A DNA stretch of 64,000 nucleotides from Sva-07 sp963829585 (GCA_963829585.1 CAWHJD010000021.1:372001-436000); one strand, 5' to 3'. Positions 9,121-18,076 are shown, counted from the stretch's first letter. Notes: a model not told the origin generated them from the sequence alone. A program made the numbers and translations.

Positions 9121-10467
9121 ATGACCGAAATGCTGGACCAACAGCGTGACTACGTCCTTCGCAGTGTGGAGGAACGTGGCGTCCGACTCGTCCGGCTGTG
9201 GTTCACCGATGTGCTCGGCAATCTGAAGAGCCTGGCGATCTCACCGGCCGAACTCGAGAACGCCCTCGAAGACGGCATGACCTTCGACGGGTCGTCGATC
9301 GACGGGTTCTCGCGTGTGCAGGAGGCCGACGTCCTGGCGGTGCCCGATCCCGACACGTTCGAACTGCTGCCGTGGGGCGACCCCAAGGTGCCCGAAGCGC
9401 GCATCTTCTGTGACATCCACAATCTCGACGGAACACCGTTCGAGGGCGACCCGCGCCAGGTGCTGCGTCGCCACGTGAAGGAAGCCCACGACGCGGGCCT
9501 CACCTTCTACGTCGCCCCCGACGTGGAGTTCTTCTATTTCGAGCCGCTCGTCGCCGGTCGGCCTCCGGTCCCGATCGACCAGGGCGGCTACTTCGACCTG
9601 ACCACCAGCGACATCACCGGCGAGCTGCGCAAGCAGACCATCCGCACACTCGAAGCACTCGGCATCCCCGTCGAGTACAGCTTCCACGAGGACGCCCCCG
9701 GCCAGCAGGAGATCGACCTGCGCCACACCGACGCCCTCACGATGGCCGACAGCATGATGACCTTCCGACTCGCGGTGCGCGAGGTGGCGTCGCATCACGG
9801 CGTCCACGCGACGTTCATGCCCAAGCCACTCGAAGGCGTACAGGGCTCGGGCATGCACGTCCACCTCTCGTTGTTCCGAGGTGACGACAACGCGTTCTAC
9901 GACTCCGACGACGCCTACCACCTGTCGGCCACCGCCAAGTCGTTCATGGCCGGCATGCTCCGTCACGCCGCGGAGATCACGGCCGTCACGAACCAGACCG
10001 TCAACAGCTACAAGCGGCTCGTTCCCGGATTCGAAGCGCCGGTGCACATCAGCTGGGCGCGCAACAACCGCAGTGGCCTCATCCGGGTGCCGATCCCCAA
10101 ACGCGGCAACCCGGTCGCGACACGAATCGAATACCGCTCGGCCGACCCGGCCTGCAATCCGTACCTTGCCTTCAGCCTGATGCTCGCCGCGGGCATGCGC
10201 GGCGTGCGGGAGGGATACGAGTTGCCCGACGAGGCCGACGCGAACCTCTTCGAGATCGGTGACGACGTCCTGTCGAAGCTCGGCATCCAGCAGCTCCCGC
10301 AATCGCTCAACGATGCCCTCGCCGTGATGGAGCAGTCCTCACTCGTCCGAGAAGCCCTCGGTGAACACATCTTCGAGTGGTTCCTGCGCAACAAGCGCAG
10401 CGAGTGGCGCGCCTACAAGACCCAGGTGACACCCTTCGAACGCGATCGCTACCTCGGGGTGCTCTAG
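9121..10467 (+). CDS. glnA2: Glutamine synthetase type I, GlnA2-like
   Basis: Type I glutamine synthetase of 448 residues, the length of the GSI-alpha/GlnA2 class. Motifs: FDGSSIDGFSRVQE (substrate domain), EFFYFEP, GQQEIDLRH, GSGMHVHLS (ATP/metal site), NSYKRLVPGFEAPV and RIEYRSADPACNPYL. The adenylylation loop of GSI-beta enzymes (NLYxLPPEE) is not present; the matching region reads ANLFEIGDD, so GlnE control is unlikely. The N terminus closely resembles mycobacterial GlnA2 (QRDYVLRSVEERGVRLVRLW). Some GlnA2-4 homologues are gamma-glutamylpolyamine synthetases, so a non-canonical amine substrate is possible. It lies between glnII and the GlnR-like gene. Confidence 0.92.
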   Translation: MTEMLDQQRDYVLRSVEERGVRLVRLWFTDVLGNLKSLAISPAELENALEDGMTFDGSSIDGFSRVQEADVLAVPDPDTFELLPWGDPKVPEARIFCDIHNLDGTPFEGDPRQVLRRHVKEAHDAGLTFYVAPDVEFFYFEPLVAGRPPVPIDQGGYFDLTTSDITGELRKQTIRTLEALGIPVEYSFHEDAPGQQEIDLRHTDALTMADSMMTFRLAVREVASHHGVHATFMPKPLEGVQGSGMHVHLSLFRGDDNAFYDSDDAYHLSATAKSFMAGMLRHAAEITAVTNQTVNSYKRLVPGFEAPVHISWARNNRSGLIRVPIPKRGNPVATRIEYRSADPACNPYLAFSLMLAAGMRGVREGYELPDEADANLFEIGDDVLSKLGIQQLPQSLNDALAVMEQSSLVREALGEHIFEWFLRNKRSEWRAYKTQVTPFERDRYLGVL

Positions 10468-10473
10468 GACACC

Positions 10474-11166
10474 ATGGCCGCACGAGACTCGATGCTCGCT
10501 GTCGTTCCCGATCCGGCCTCGCCCGAACTCGCGCGCACGCTCGACATGGCCGGCTACTCGTGGAAGGCGGTGTCGGCCGCCGAGCCCGCGGCGGACCACG
10601 AGCCGGCCGGAGGGTGGGCCGGTGCGATCGTCGATGTGAGCGCCGACGCCGACGGCGGGTGGGCATTCCTGCGCAGCATCCGCAAGCAGGGCGACCGGGC
10701 GATCCCGGTGATGATCCTCGTGGGTGGTGGGCAGCTCTCCGACCTCGAGCACCGCGACGAGCTGTTCGACGACTTCTGTCTCGCTCCGTTCCACCCCGCG
10801 GAACTCGAGGCGCGCCTGCGTCACCTCCTCGCCGCCGACATCGATCTGCACCGCGCCGACCTCGTGGAGTACGGCGAACTGACCCTCAACCTCGAGACGT
10901 ACCAGGCATCGATCGCGGGCCGGCCACTCGACATGACCTACATGGAGTACGAGCTGCTCAAGTTCCTCGCCCAGAACCCCGGCAAGGTGTTCACCCGCGA
11001 GATGCTCCTGAGCCGTGTGTGGGGCTACGAGTACTACGGCGGCGCCCGCACGGTCGACGTCCACGTCCGCCGTTTGCGAGCCAAGCTCGGCGAGGAGTAC
11101 GCCAACCTGATCCAGACCGTGCGTTCGGTCGGATATCGCTTCGGTCAGTCGCGCTGGGACAGCTGA
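10474..11166 (+). CDS. glnR: GlnR-like orphan response regulator
   Basis: OmpR/PhoB-type regulator of 230 residues. An atypical receiver domain occupies residues 1-125. The candidate Asp is in GAIVDVSADADG, but the usual Asp pair near the N terminus and the Lys motif are not evident. A C-terminal winged helix follows, with LDMTYMEYELLKFLAQNPG, FTREMLLSRVWGYEYYGG and RTVDVHVRRLRAKLG. This closely resembles Streptomyces/mycobacterial GlnR, the global nitrogen regulator that works without phosphorylation. The start is 6 bases after glnA2 and no kinase gene is present. It likely activates the two upstream glutamine synthetase genes. Confidence 0.82.
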   Translation: MAARDSMLAVVPDPASPELARTLDMAGYSWKAVSAAEPAADHEPAGGWAGAIVDVSADADGGWAFLRSIRKQGDRAIPVMILVGGGQLSDLEHRDELFDDFCLAPFHPAELEARLRHLLAADIDLHRADLVEYGELTLNLETYQASIAGRPLDMTYMEYELLKFLAQNPGKVFTREMLLSRVWGYEYYGGARTVDVHVRRLRAKLGEEYANLIQTVRSVGYRFGQSRWDS

Positions 11167-11168
11167 CG

Positions 11169-11876
11169 TCAGCGACCGAGAAAGGCGCTCGTGGTGTCGG
11201 TGACGACGAACGCGAAGACCTCGGTGCCGTCGTCGCTCGGGTGGATACCGTCCGACGACAGCACGCCGTCGCCGGTGGCGAACTCGGTCCACGGCGCCAC
11301 GACGCTGTTCCCGCGTCGCGTGACACGGTCGCGGATGATCGTGTTGACGACTTCCTGCTGTTCGGGCCGATCCCGGAAGTAGGCGTCGACCCAGACGAGT
11401 GGTGACTCCTCGGGAACGGCGTCGAGCACCTCGTTCACGGCCGCTGCGATCTCATCGGGGCTGGAGTACTGGCCGATGTCGTTCGTGCCGAGTGCCACGA
11501 CCCACAGCTCGTCCGAGTGGTCGTCGGAGCTGCCGGCGATGAACTCGGCTACCGACGATCCGCTCGGATTGTCGCCCGACGACACGGCCATGCGTTTACC
11601 GTTCTGCGCCTCGATGTCGATGTCGAGGTCGAGCAGGTCGAAGCGTTCCTCCAGCGCCGGTGTCGACCCCTTCGTGATCGAGTCGCCGATCATCACGACC
11701 GAGTCGATGGCCGACGCGGTCGCTGCAACCGATCCGTGCGTGCCGAGCTCACCGGGGTCGCCCTCGATCCGGAGTCCACCACCGACGGTGCCAGAAGGTG
11801 CCGCGTCGGCCGGACCGCAGCCGGCGAACAGTGCGACACCGGCGAGCGCCAGCACACCGCGGCGCGGCACGGACAT
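11169..11876 (-). CDS. SGNH/GDSL-type hydrolase lipoprotein
   Basis: Secreted SGNH-fold esterase-like protein of 235 residues. A short signal with lipobox VALFAGC leads to block I VVMIGDSITKGS (nucleophile Ser), block III VVALGTNDIG and block V SSDGIHPSDDG (catalytic Asp/His). The start at 11876 has an AGAAGGGT-type Shine-Dalgarno; seven more residues upstream are possible but not needed. Likely acts on acyl esters or cell-wall/polysaccharide acetyl groups; the substrate is unknown. It is convergent with the glnR-like gene, separated by only 2 bases. About 130 bases upstream, before the next gene, carry no recognisable feature. Confidence 0.8.
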   Translation of the reverse strand: MSVPRRGVLALAGVALFAGCGPADAAPSGTVGGGLRIEGDPGELGTHGSVAATASAIDSVVMIGDSITKGSTPALEERFDLLDLDIDIEAQNGKRMAVSSGDNPSGSSVAEFIAGSSDDHSDELWVVALGTNDIGQYSSPDEIAAAVNEVLDAVPEESPLVWVDAYFRDRPEQQEVVNTIIRDRVTRRGNSVVAPWTEFATGDGVLSSDGIHPSDDGTEVFAFVVTDTTSAFLGR

Positions 11877-12003
11877 CGAGACCCTTCTCACCCGCACAGT
11901 CTGGTCAGCGCGCCGACCGCGACGACGTCACCCCGTCGAACGTTCACGGTGTCACGTGTCACCATGTCGGGGTCGAGGGAGGGGTGGCGGCGACGCCCTC
12001 GGT

Positions 12004-13377
12004 TCATCGACGCTGCATCGCGGATGCGAGGCGTTCGTGGGCGGCGAGCATCTCCGGCACGCGGGTCGACACCAGCGATCCGTCGCGTACCACCGCTCGA
12101 CCGTGCACCACCGTGTGGCGCGCAGCGACGGGCCCGCATCGCAGCCACGCCTCGACCGGGTCGGCCAGCGCACCTGCGAACGACGGTCCGGTGAGTGGCC
12201 AGACCGCGATGTCGCCGACCGCGCCGACGGTGAGTGTGCCGATCTCGCCGAGGCGACCCAGGCAGCCGGCGCCGCCGATGGTCGCCATCTCCAACGCCAT
12301 GCGAGCCGTGCCGGCGGCGGCCCCGTCACGCAGCTTGGCGAGCAGCATCGCCTGACGGGCCTCGAGCCACAACGATCCGGAATCAGCCGACGACGAGCCG
12401 TCGACACCCAGCCCGACGTGCACGCCCGCAGTGCGCAGGGCAACGACGGGTGCGATCCCCGACGACAGGATCATGTTGCTCGAGGGGCAGTGGGCGACGC
12501 CGACACCGGCCGCGCCCAACCGCCGGATCTCGTCGTCGTTCGGCATCACGCAGTGCGCGACCCACGTGCGCTCGGTGCACCAACCGGTCCGTTCGAGATA
12601 CTCCATCGGACGGCATCCGAACGTGGCCGAGCTGAACTCGTCGTCCTCGGCATTCTCGGCGAAGTGCGTGTGGAGTCGCACGTCGAGCCGTGCGGCGAGT
12701 TCGGCGGTCCGCACCATCAGATCCTCGGTCACGCTGAACGGTGAACACGGCGCCAGCGCCACCCGGGTCATCGCGCCGTGCGACCGATCGTGGTGCCGAT
12801 CCACGGCGTCGGAACACGCCGCGAGGATCTCGTCGTCGTCGCCGACCACGTCGTCGGGCGGCAGACCACCGTCCTTCACCGACAGCGACATCGAGCCGCG
12901 GGTCGGATGGAACCGCATCCCGAGGTCACGCGCGGCGTCGATCTCCGCGCCGAGAAGATCACCGGCCGCCTTCGGATGGAGGTAGAGATGATCGGACGAC
13001 GTGGTGCAGCCGGCGAGCGCCAACTCGGCGAGGCCCACCCACGCCGACACATACGCGGACTCCGTGTCGAGCGCGCTCCACAGCGGGTACAGCGACTGCA
13101 GCCACCCGAACAGCGGCTTGTCCGTCATGGGCGGGAAGGCCCGCGTGAGGTTCTGGAACAGGTGGTGGTGCGCGTTGACGAGGCCCGGCGTGACGAGACA
13201 GTCCGTGGCGTCGAGCACCGTGACACCACGGGGTGGGTCGCCCGTGCCGACACCGCTCACCAGACCGTCGGTGACGGCCACCCACCCGCCCTCGAGTTCG
13301 CGTCGGTCGGCATCGACCGTGGCGACGCATCGAGCATTGACGACCACGAGATCGGCGACGGTCGGCGATGGGTTCAC
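12004..13377 (-). CDS. 8-oxoguanine deaminase-like amidohydrolase
   Basis: Amidohydrolase-superfamily deaminase, 457 residues. Metal ligands: HxH in LVNAHHHLFQNLTRAF (residues ~70-85), THFAENAEDDEF (His/Glu), WVAHCVMPND and GLGVDGSSSADSG (Asp). These patterns match the TrzN/AtzB/8-oxoguanine deaminase branch: NAHHHLFQ..TR and CTTSSDHLYLHP are characteristic of 8-oxoguanine deaminase (EC 3.5.4.32). It would deaminate 8-oxoguanine to urate or a related purine. Its ATG overlaps the stop of the upstream decarboxylase gene by 4 bases, so the two are translated together. The metabolic link between them is not obvious. Confidence 0.78.
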   Translation of the reverse strand: MNPSPTVADLVVVNARCVATVDADRRELEGGWVAVTDGLVSGVGTGDPPRGVTVLDATDCLVTPGLVNAHHHLFQNLTRAFPPMTDKPLFGWLQSLYPLWSALDTESAYVSAWVGLAELALAGCTTSSDHLYLHPKAAGDLLGAEIDAARDLGMRFHPTRGSMSLSVKDGGLPPDDVVGDDDEILAACSDAVDRHHDRSHGAMTRVALAPCSPFSVTEDLMVRTAELAARLDVRLHTHFAENAEDDEFSSATFGCRPMEYLERTGWCTERTWVAHCVMPNDDEIRRLGAAGVGVAHCPSSNMILSSGIAPVVALRTAGVHVGLGVDGSSSADSGSLWLEARQAMLLAKLRDGAAAGTARMALEMATIGGAGCLGRLGEIGTLTVGAVGDIAVWPLTGPSFAGALADPVEAWLRCGPVAARHTVVHGRAVVRDGSLVSTRVPEMLAAHERLASAMQRR

Positions 13378-14756
13378 GGCTGGAAGTCTCCCAGGCTTGC
13401 GAGGATCGATGCGATGTCGCCTGACGTCGTGCGCGGGTTGACGATGCAGATCCGCAGGACGATCTCACCCTGCCAGGTGGTCGGCACGACGAACGCCCGA
13501 CCGGCGGCGAGTTCGGCATCACTCCAGACCTGGTAGTCGATGGCGGTCCAGCCGATGCGCCGGAACACCACGATCGACAACTCGGGCTCCATGAGCAGCT
13601 CGGTCACGGGACACTGCTCGATCAGGCGCGCGGATTCCCGGGCGGTCCGCAACGTGGTCTCGACGGCTTCGGTGTAGGCGTCGGTCCCGTACGTGGCGAG
13701 GCTGAACCACAGCGGCAGGCCGCGGGCGCGTCGCGACAGGTGATGTGCGTAGTCGCTGGCATTCCACGGCTCGTCCGTCGTGTCGTGGAGCACGTCGAGG
13801 TACTCCGCGTGCTGCGTGTGCGCGGCACGCGCGACATTCGGATCCCGATACAGCAGTGCACAGGAGTCGAACGGGGCGAACAACCACTTGTGGGGATCGA
13901 CGATGAAGCTGTCGGCGCGTTCGACGCCCTCGAATCGGTGACGGACGCTCGGTGCCGCGAGCGCTGCGCCGCCGTACGCGCCGTCGACGTGCAACCACGT
14001 CTGCAGTTCCTCGGCTGCATCGGCAGCTGCAGCGATGTCGTCGACGACGCCGACGTTCGTGGTCCCCGAGGTCGCGACGATGGCGAACAATCGATCGCGG
14101 TCCTCGCGGTCGAGCGAGTCGAGCGTGGCGCGTAGGCTCTCGCCGCTCATCTCACCGCGAGCGCCGTCGGGCACCAGCACGACATCGGCGTCCATGACAC
14201 GGGCAGCCTGTCCGACCGACGAGTGTGCACCCGCCGACGCGACCATCAGACCGCGAGTGCGATCGTGGGAACCGCCGGCACGGTGTCGCCAGCGCCAGCG
14301 AGCTGCGACCAGCGCGCTGAGGTTTCCCGCGGTGCCACCACTGACGAACACGCCGCCGGCCGAAGCAGGCAGTCCGGCGAGGTCAGCGATCCATCGCAGC
14401 GCCTCGTTCTCGGCGAAGATCGCCCCCGCGCCCTCCAGCCACGAACCGCCGTAGACATTCGAGGCACCGACGACGAGGTCGAACAGGATCGAGGCCTCGG
14501 TCGGGGCGTTGGGCACGAATGACAGGAACATCGGATGGTCGACGGAGATGCAGGCCGGCGCGAGGACCTCCCCGAACAACCGGAGTGCCTCGAGTCCGCC
14601 GATACCTGTCGGCGTGATCGTGATGCCCGCCGCCTCCCGGATCTCACCGGGGGGCACGGACCGGTCGAGCGGCGGCGGATCCATCCGCATCCGGTCGAGC
14701 GCATAGCGAATGACCGCCTCGGCGAGCACCTCGGTCGAGTGGTCGTGCGTGTGCAT
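13374..14756 (-). CDS. Group II pyridoxal-phosphate-dependent decarboxylase
   Basis: PLP decarboxylase of 460 residues (aromatic amino acid/glutamate/diaminobutyrate decarboxylase family). Motifs: PTEASILFDLVV and VSGGTAGNLSALVAAR (phosphate/PLP site), LHVDGAYGGAA (Asp that pairs with the pyridine N) and the Schiff-base Lys in DSFIVDPHKWLFAPFD. The ATG at 14754-14756 begins MHTHDHSTEVLAE; an open frame continues upstream through the terminator hairpin but is not conserved. The substrate (aromatic amino acid, glutamate or other) cannot be fixed from sequence. It is transcribed with the deaminase-like gene downstream. Confidence 0.82.
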   Translation of the reverse strand: MHTHDHSTEVLAEAVIRYALDRMRMDPPPLDRSVPPGEIREAAGITITPTGIGGLEALRLFGEVLAPACISVDHPMFLSFVPNAPTEASILFDLVVGASNVYGGSWLEGAGAIFAENEALRWIADLAGLPASAGGVFVSGGTAGNLSALVAARWRWRHRAGGSHDRTRGLMVASAGAHSSVGQAARVMDADVVLVPDGARGEMSGESLRATLDSLDREDRDRLFAIVATSGTTNVGVVDDIAAAADAAEELQTWLHVDGAYGGAALAAPSVRHRFEGVERADSFIVDPHKWLFAPFDSCALLYRDPNVARAAHTQHAEYLDVLHDTTDEPWNASDYAHHLSRRARGLPLWFSLATYGTDAYTEAVETTLRTARESARLIEQCPVTELLMEPELSIVVFRRIGWTAIDYQVWSDAELAAGRAFVVPTTWQGEIVLRICIVNPRTTSGDIASILASLGDFQP

Positions 14757-14799
14757 GGGCGCAAGTGTGCCAGCCGCACGAAGCCACCGATCGCTGTGC

Positions 14800-14830
14800 G
14801 GCGCGATTGGGGTCTGACCCCGATCGCGCC
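14800..14830. terminator. Hairpin terminator with GGGGTCTGACCCC core
   Basis: GGCGCGATTGGGGTC paired with GACCCCGATCGCGCC (one mismatch). It shares core sequence with the hairpin at 6911. It lies just downstream of the small membrane-peptide gene (minus strand) and upstream of the decarboxylase gene. Confidence 0.6.
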
Positions 14831-14841
14831 GAGTCATTGCG

Positions 14842-14997
14842 TCAGTCGGGGAGGTCGAGGAGTTCGCTGCCCTCGTTGCGGGCGCGACCGTCGCGGTATT
14901 CGACCTCGCCGATGATCGCCGAGGCGATGGCGCCGCTCATGATCACGAGCACCGGGAACAGCAGCAGCACGATGACGAGGGCAATGGCGCCGGGCAT
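14842..14997 (-). CDS. Small single-pass membrane protein, 51 residues
   Basis: A short open frame starting MPGAIALVIVLLLFPVLVIM and ending GSELLDLPD. Residues 4-29 form one strongly hydrophobic helix. They are followed by an acidic/polar tail with the motif GEVEYRDGRARNEGSELLDL. It begins 5 bases downstream of tag and is followed by a terminator hairpin, fitting the end of a ridA-tag operon. Similar tiny membrane proteins with an 'EGSEL' tail occur in actinobacteria, as I recall; no function is known to me. Confidence 0.7.
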   Translation of the reverse strand: MPGAIALVIVLLLFPVLVIMSGAIASAIIGEVEYRDGRARNEGSELLDLPD

Positions 14998-15001
14998 GAC
15001 C

Positions 15002-15583
15002 TCAGGCTAGTGCCAGGCACTCGGCATGGCGAAAGCAGGTGGTCACGTGGTCGTTCACCATGCCGGTGGCCTGCATGAAGGCGTAACAGATCGTCGGCCC
15101 CACGAATCCGAAGCCACGTCGCTTGAGATCCTTGCTCATCGCCCGCGACCGGTCGGTCTCGGCCGGGAGGGCATGCATCGCCGACCACATGTTCTGGATC
15201 GGAGCGCCGTCGACGAATCCCCACAGGTACGAGACGGGATCGTCGAGTTCGAGCCAGGCCCTGGCATTGCGGATCGATGCATCGACCTTCGCCCGGTTGC
15301 GCACGATCCCCTCGTCGCCCAGCAGACGGGCGACGTCGTGCTCGTCGAACGCCGCCACGACCTCGGGATCGAACCCCCGGTACGCGGCGCGATAGGTGTC
15401 GAGCTTGCGCAGGATCGTCGACCACGACAACCCTGCCTGGGCACCTTCGAGGACGAGGAACTCGAACAGCACCATCGGGTCACGCTCGGGCACTCCCCAC
15501 ACGTTGTCGTGATAGTCGATGTAGGCGTGGCCGATGGCGGGTCCGCCGCCGAGCGACCATGCGCACCGTTCGTCGGTGTTCAC
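15002..15583 (-). CDS. tag: DNA-3-methyladenine glycosylase I
   Basis: Tag family glycosylase, 193 residues, normal length. Zinc-site residues: Cys near the N terminus (RCAWS), His in YIDYHDNVWGVP, and the C-terminal HVTTCFRHAEC region. The family motifs FEFLVLEGAQAGLSWSTIL and KRRGFGFVGPTICYAFMQA are present. It excises 3-methyladenine from alkylated DNA. Its GTG start overlaps the ridA stop (GTGA), so translation is coupled. Confidence 0.93.
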   Translation of the reverse strand: MNTDERCAWSLGGGPAIGHAYIDYHDNVWGVPERDPMVLFEFLVLEGAQAGLSWSTILRKLDTYRAAYRGFDPEVVAAFDEHDVARLLGDEGIVRNRAKVDASIRNARAWLELDDPVSYLWGFVDGAPIQNMWSAMHALPAETDRSRAMSKDLKRRGFGFVGPTICYAFMQATGMVNDHVTTCFRHAECLALA

Positions 15584-15933
15584 GCCTGCGGAAGGTACGC
15601 CCAGGCCTCGACCTCGACGAGGAAACCCGCCGGCAGCCCGGCGACGGCGACCGTCGATCGAGCGGGCCGGTGATTGCCGAGCGCTGCCGCGTAGGCCTCG
15701 TTGAACGCGGTGAAGTTCTCCATGTCGGTGAGGAAGCAGGTGGTCTTGACGATGTCGCTCAGCGACGCCCCGACCGTGGCGAGCTGCGCTGCCACGTTCT
15801 TCATGGTCTGGGTGGTCTCGGCGCTGACGCCACCGTCGACGATCTTGCCGTCGGCCATGCCGCCTTGGCCCGACACGATGACGAAGTCGCCGGCACGAAC
15901 GACCGGGCTGTAGGGACCGAGAGGCTTGCTCAT
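15580..15933 (-). CDS. ridA: RidA family enamine/imine deaminase
   Basis: RidA/YjgF/UK114 family, 117 residues. Motifs: GPYSPVVRAGDFVIVSGQGG, ETTQTMKNVAAQLATVGAS and RPARSTVAVAGLPAGFLVEVEAWA; the Arg in RPARSTV is the carboxylate-binding residue. RidA proteins hydrolyse reactive 2-aminoacrylate and related imines made by PLP enzymes. It is first in an operon with tag. Divergent from the Tat-type lipoprotein gene, with about 120 bases between. Confidence 0.9.
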   Translation of the reverse strand: MSKPLGPYSPVVRAGDFVIVSGQGGMADGKIVDGGVSAETTQTMKNVAAQLATVGASLSDIVKTTCFLTDMENFTAFNEAYAAALGNHRPARSTVAVAGLPAGFLVEVEAWAYLPQA

Positions 15934-16057
15934 GTGGTCAAGCTAGCCCCGCCGGCGGACCCACCGGGCACTGTCACCGGCACCGTTGTGGGCTGCAGTC
16001 GTCCAGCCGGACCACCGCGGTAGCGTCGGGCGCGTCGATCCCCGAACGAGAGCCACC

Positions 16058-16975
16058 ATGACATCCGTACCGACCGTCCACCAGCTCACCGATCGCCTCT
16101 CGCGGCGGGGTTTCCTCCTCGGCGTGGCAGCCACCGGTGTCCTCGCCGCGTGCGGATCCGAGAGTGCGACGTCGTCACCGCAAGGTTCGCAGGTACCCGA
16201 GGTCTCCGACCAGACCGAGCCGGGGACCTACACCATCGCTCAGCGCTTCCCGCCGAACGTGCAGGAACCCGGAGCCCTGCGCCTGCCGATCAGCCTCGCG
16301 TCGAGCAGTGGTGCACTGATCCAGGACGGTCCTGCGACGTTGGGCGCCCAGGTGACCGACATCGACGGCAAACCGCTCGGCGAGCGCATCTCGGCCAATC
16401 GACGCGACGTGTCGCCGGGCCCGTACTACGACTTCCGCACCGACGTCGCCGAGGCCGGGGTGTACTACCTCGTCGTCGACGGCGGCCCGTCGCAGGGCGC
16501 TGCGTTCCAGGTGATGGAGCCCGGCACGGTCACGGTGCCCGGCCCCGGCCGGCCGCTGCCTCCGTTCGACACACCGACCTTCGCCGACGCACGTGGGGTC
16601 GACCCGGTGTGCACACGCGAGCCGGAACCCTGCCCGTTCCACGAGATCACGCTCACCGAGGCACTCGAATCGGGCAAGGGCGTGGTGTACCTCGTCGGCA
16701 CGCCGGCGTTCTGCCAGACCGGATCGTGCGCACCGGCACTCGAGTCGATCATCGACATCCACGAGGACTTCGCCGATCAGTACGTGTTCGTCCACGCCGA
16801 GGTGTACACCGACAACACGGCGACGACTCCGGCACCCGCCGTCGACGCCGCCGGACTGACCTACGAGCCGGCACTCTTCATCACCGACGCCACGGGCACC
16901 GTGCTGGAGCGCCTCGACGCCGTGTGGAACGAGGAGGAACTCCTCGAAGTGCTCGACGGTCTCTCGCCGAGCTGA
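16058..16975 (+). CDS. Tat-type lipoprotein with thioredoxin-like domain
   Basis: Predicted envelope lipoprotein of 305 residues. The signal has a twin-arginine-like SRRGFLLGVAATG and lipobox VLAAC. The middle third looks like a beta-sandwich (residues ~40-165). The C-terminal third contains AFCQTGSCAPALESI, a Cys-x4-Cys site in thioredoxin-fold position, followed by DQYVFVHAEVYTD and EPALFITDATGTVLERL, as in thioredoxin-like folds. ATG 16058 is chosen because upstream codons are unconserved. It is convergent with erpA. Possible role in periplasmic thiol redox; unproven. Confidence 0.72.
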   Translation: MTSVPTVHQLTDRLSRRGFLLGVAATGVLAACGSESATSSPQGSQVPEVSDQTEPGTYTIAQRFPPNVQEPGALRLPISLASSSGALIQDGPATLGAQVTDIDGKPLGERISANRRDVSPGPYYDFRTDVAEAGVYYLVVDGGPSQGAAFQVMEPGTVTVPGPGRPLPPFDTPTFADARGVDPVCTREPEPCPFHEITLTEALESGKGVVYLVGTPAFCQTGSCAPALESIIDIHEDFADQYVFVHAEVYTDNTATTPAPAVDAAGLTYEPALFITDATGTVLERLDAVWNEEELLEVLDGLSPS

Positions 16976-16987
16976 CCGTCGGTCAGA

Positions 16988-17317
16988 TCAGGAGAAGCTC
17001 TGGCCGCACCCGCAGGTGCGTGACGCGTTCGGGTTGGTGATGGCGAAACCGGACTGGTCGAGACCGTCCTTGTAGTCGAGCGTCGCACCTTCGAGCAACT
17101 GCTTCGACGCCGGATCGACGACGACCTTGACGAAACCGTCGTCGCCATAGGTCACCTGGGTGTCGTCGGCGGCGATGTCGCCGTCGAAGAACATCTCGTA
17201 GGAGAAGCCGCTGCAGCCCCCGGGACGAACAGCGACGCGCAGTGCCAGATCTTCGGCACCCTCGTCGCTGAGCAGCTGACGGACCTTGACGGTGGCGGAA
17301 TCGGTGAGAGTGATCAT
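16988..17317 (-). CDS. erpA: Iron-sulfur cluster insertion protein (ErpA/HesB type)
   Basis: A-type Fe-S carrier of 109 residues. The three conserved cysteines are in VRPGGCSGFSYEM (Cys ~35) and the C-terminal RTCGCGQSFS (CxC). A strong AGGAGG Shine-Dalgarno precedes the ATG. It passes Fe-S clusters to apo-proteins. It sits beside a SufR-like regulator on the same strand and near mrp, forming a small Fe-S maintenance block. Confidence 0.92.
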   Translation of the reverse strand: MITLTDSATVKVRQLLSDEGAEDLALRVAVRPGGCSGFSYEMFFDGDIAADDTQVTYGDDGFVKVVVDPASKQLLEGATLDYKDGLDQSGFAITNPNASRTCGCGQSFS

Positions 17318-17344
17318 GGAACCTCCTGTGGCAGTTACTTCAAT

Positions 17345-18052
17345 TTAGCGGGAAGCCACCGTGACCCGACACGGCGTGCGACTCGTGAGTGTGCAGAACT
17401 CGCTGACCTCGGCGTCGCCCATCTCGGCGACGAATCCAGCGACGAGCCCCCGGTGCAGGCCGCACACGAGGTCGGGATGCTGTGCGGCGAGATCGGCGAA
17501 CGGACAGTGCGCGAAGGCGATGACGGCGGCGTCGGCATCTTCGGGACTGTCGGTGACGAGCGGGTCGAAGCCGAGCCGGTCGAGATCGGACACGAGCGCT
17601 TCGAGCGTGGACGGTGCCTGCTGATACGGGTGCGCACGAGTGGCACCCTCCACGCGACCGACCGCTTCGGCATCGTCGGCACTCGCCTGGAGCCGCGCCG
17701 CCATCGCGAGCACCATCCGGGCCAGCACGGGCATCGTGGGTGGTTCGAGACCGAGCGACGGGGCGTCCTGGGCGATCGAGTACCGGTGCTGCGGGCGGCC
17801 GACGTCGCCGCGTCCGCCGACCTCGACATCGAGCAGGCCGGCCTCGCGCATGCGCTCCATGTGCGGACGCACCGTGTTGGGGTGCAGACCGAGCGACTCG
17901 GAGATGTCGGCCGTGGCGAGCGGCCGCGGCGAGCGGGCGAGTTCCAGGTAGATCGCGTACCTCGTGTTGTCGCCCAGCGCCTTGAGCAGGTCGAGCTGTG
18001 GCGTCCCCGACAGTGGGGCCCCCGAGTCAGCGGTGTTCCGGTCTCGATCCAC
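17345..18052 (-). CDS. SufR-like Fe-S-sensing transcriptional regulator
   Basis: Helix-turn-helix regulator of 235 residues. N-terminal winged helix: QLDLLKALGDNTRYAIYLEL, then LHPNTVRPHMERMREAGLLDV. C-terminal sensor domain: AFAHCPFADLAAQHPDLVCGLHRGL and EFCTLTSRTPCRV. The Cys pattern C-PF-x(n)-HP-x-C ... C matches the SufR/Rv1460 family, whose cluster-bound form represses Fe-S assembly genes. GTG start; divergent from mrp with only 40 bases between and followed by erpA, both likely targets. Confidence 0.78.
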   Translation of the reverse strand: MDRDRNTADSGAPLSGTPQLDLLKALGDNTRYAIYLELARSPRPLATADISESLGLHPNTVRPHMERMREAGLLDVEVGGRGDVGRPQHRYSIAQDAPSLGLEPPTMPVLARMVLAMAARLQASADDAEAVGRVEGATRAHPYQQAPSTLEALVSDLDRLGFDPLVTDSPEDADAAVIAFAHCPFADLAAQHPDLVCGLHRGLVAGFVAEMGDAEVSEFCTLTSRTPCRVTVASR

Positions 18053-18076
18053 ATCCGGAGATTACACGGAATCCAC

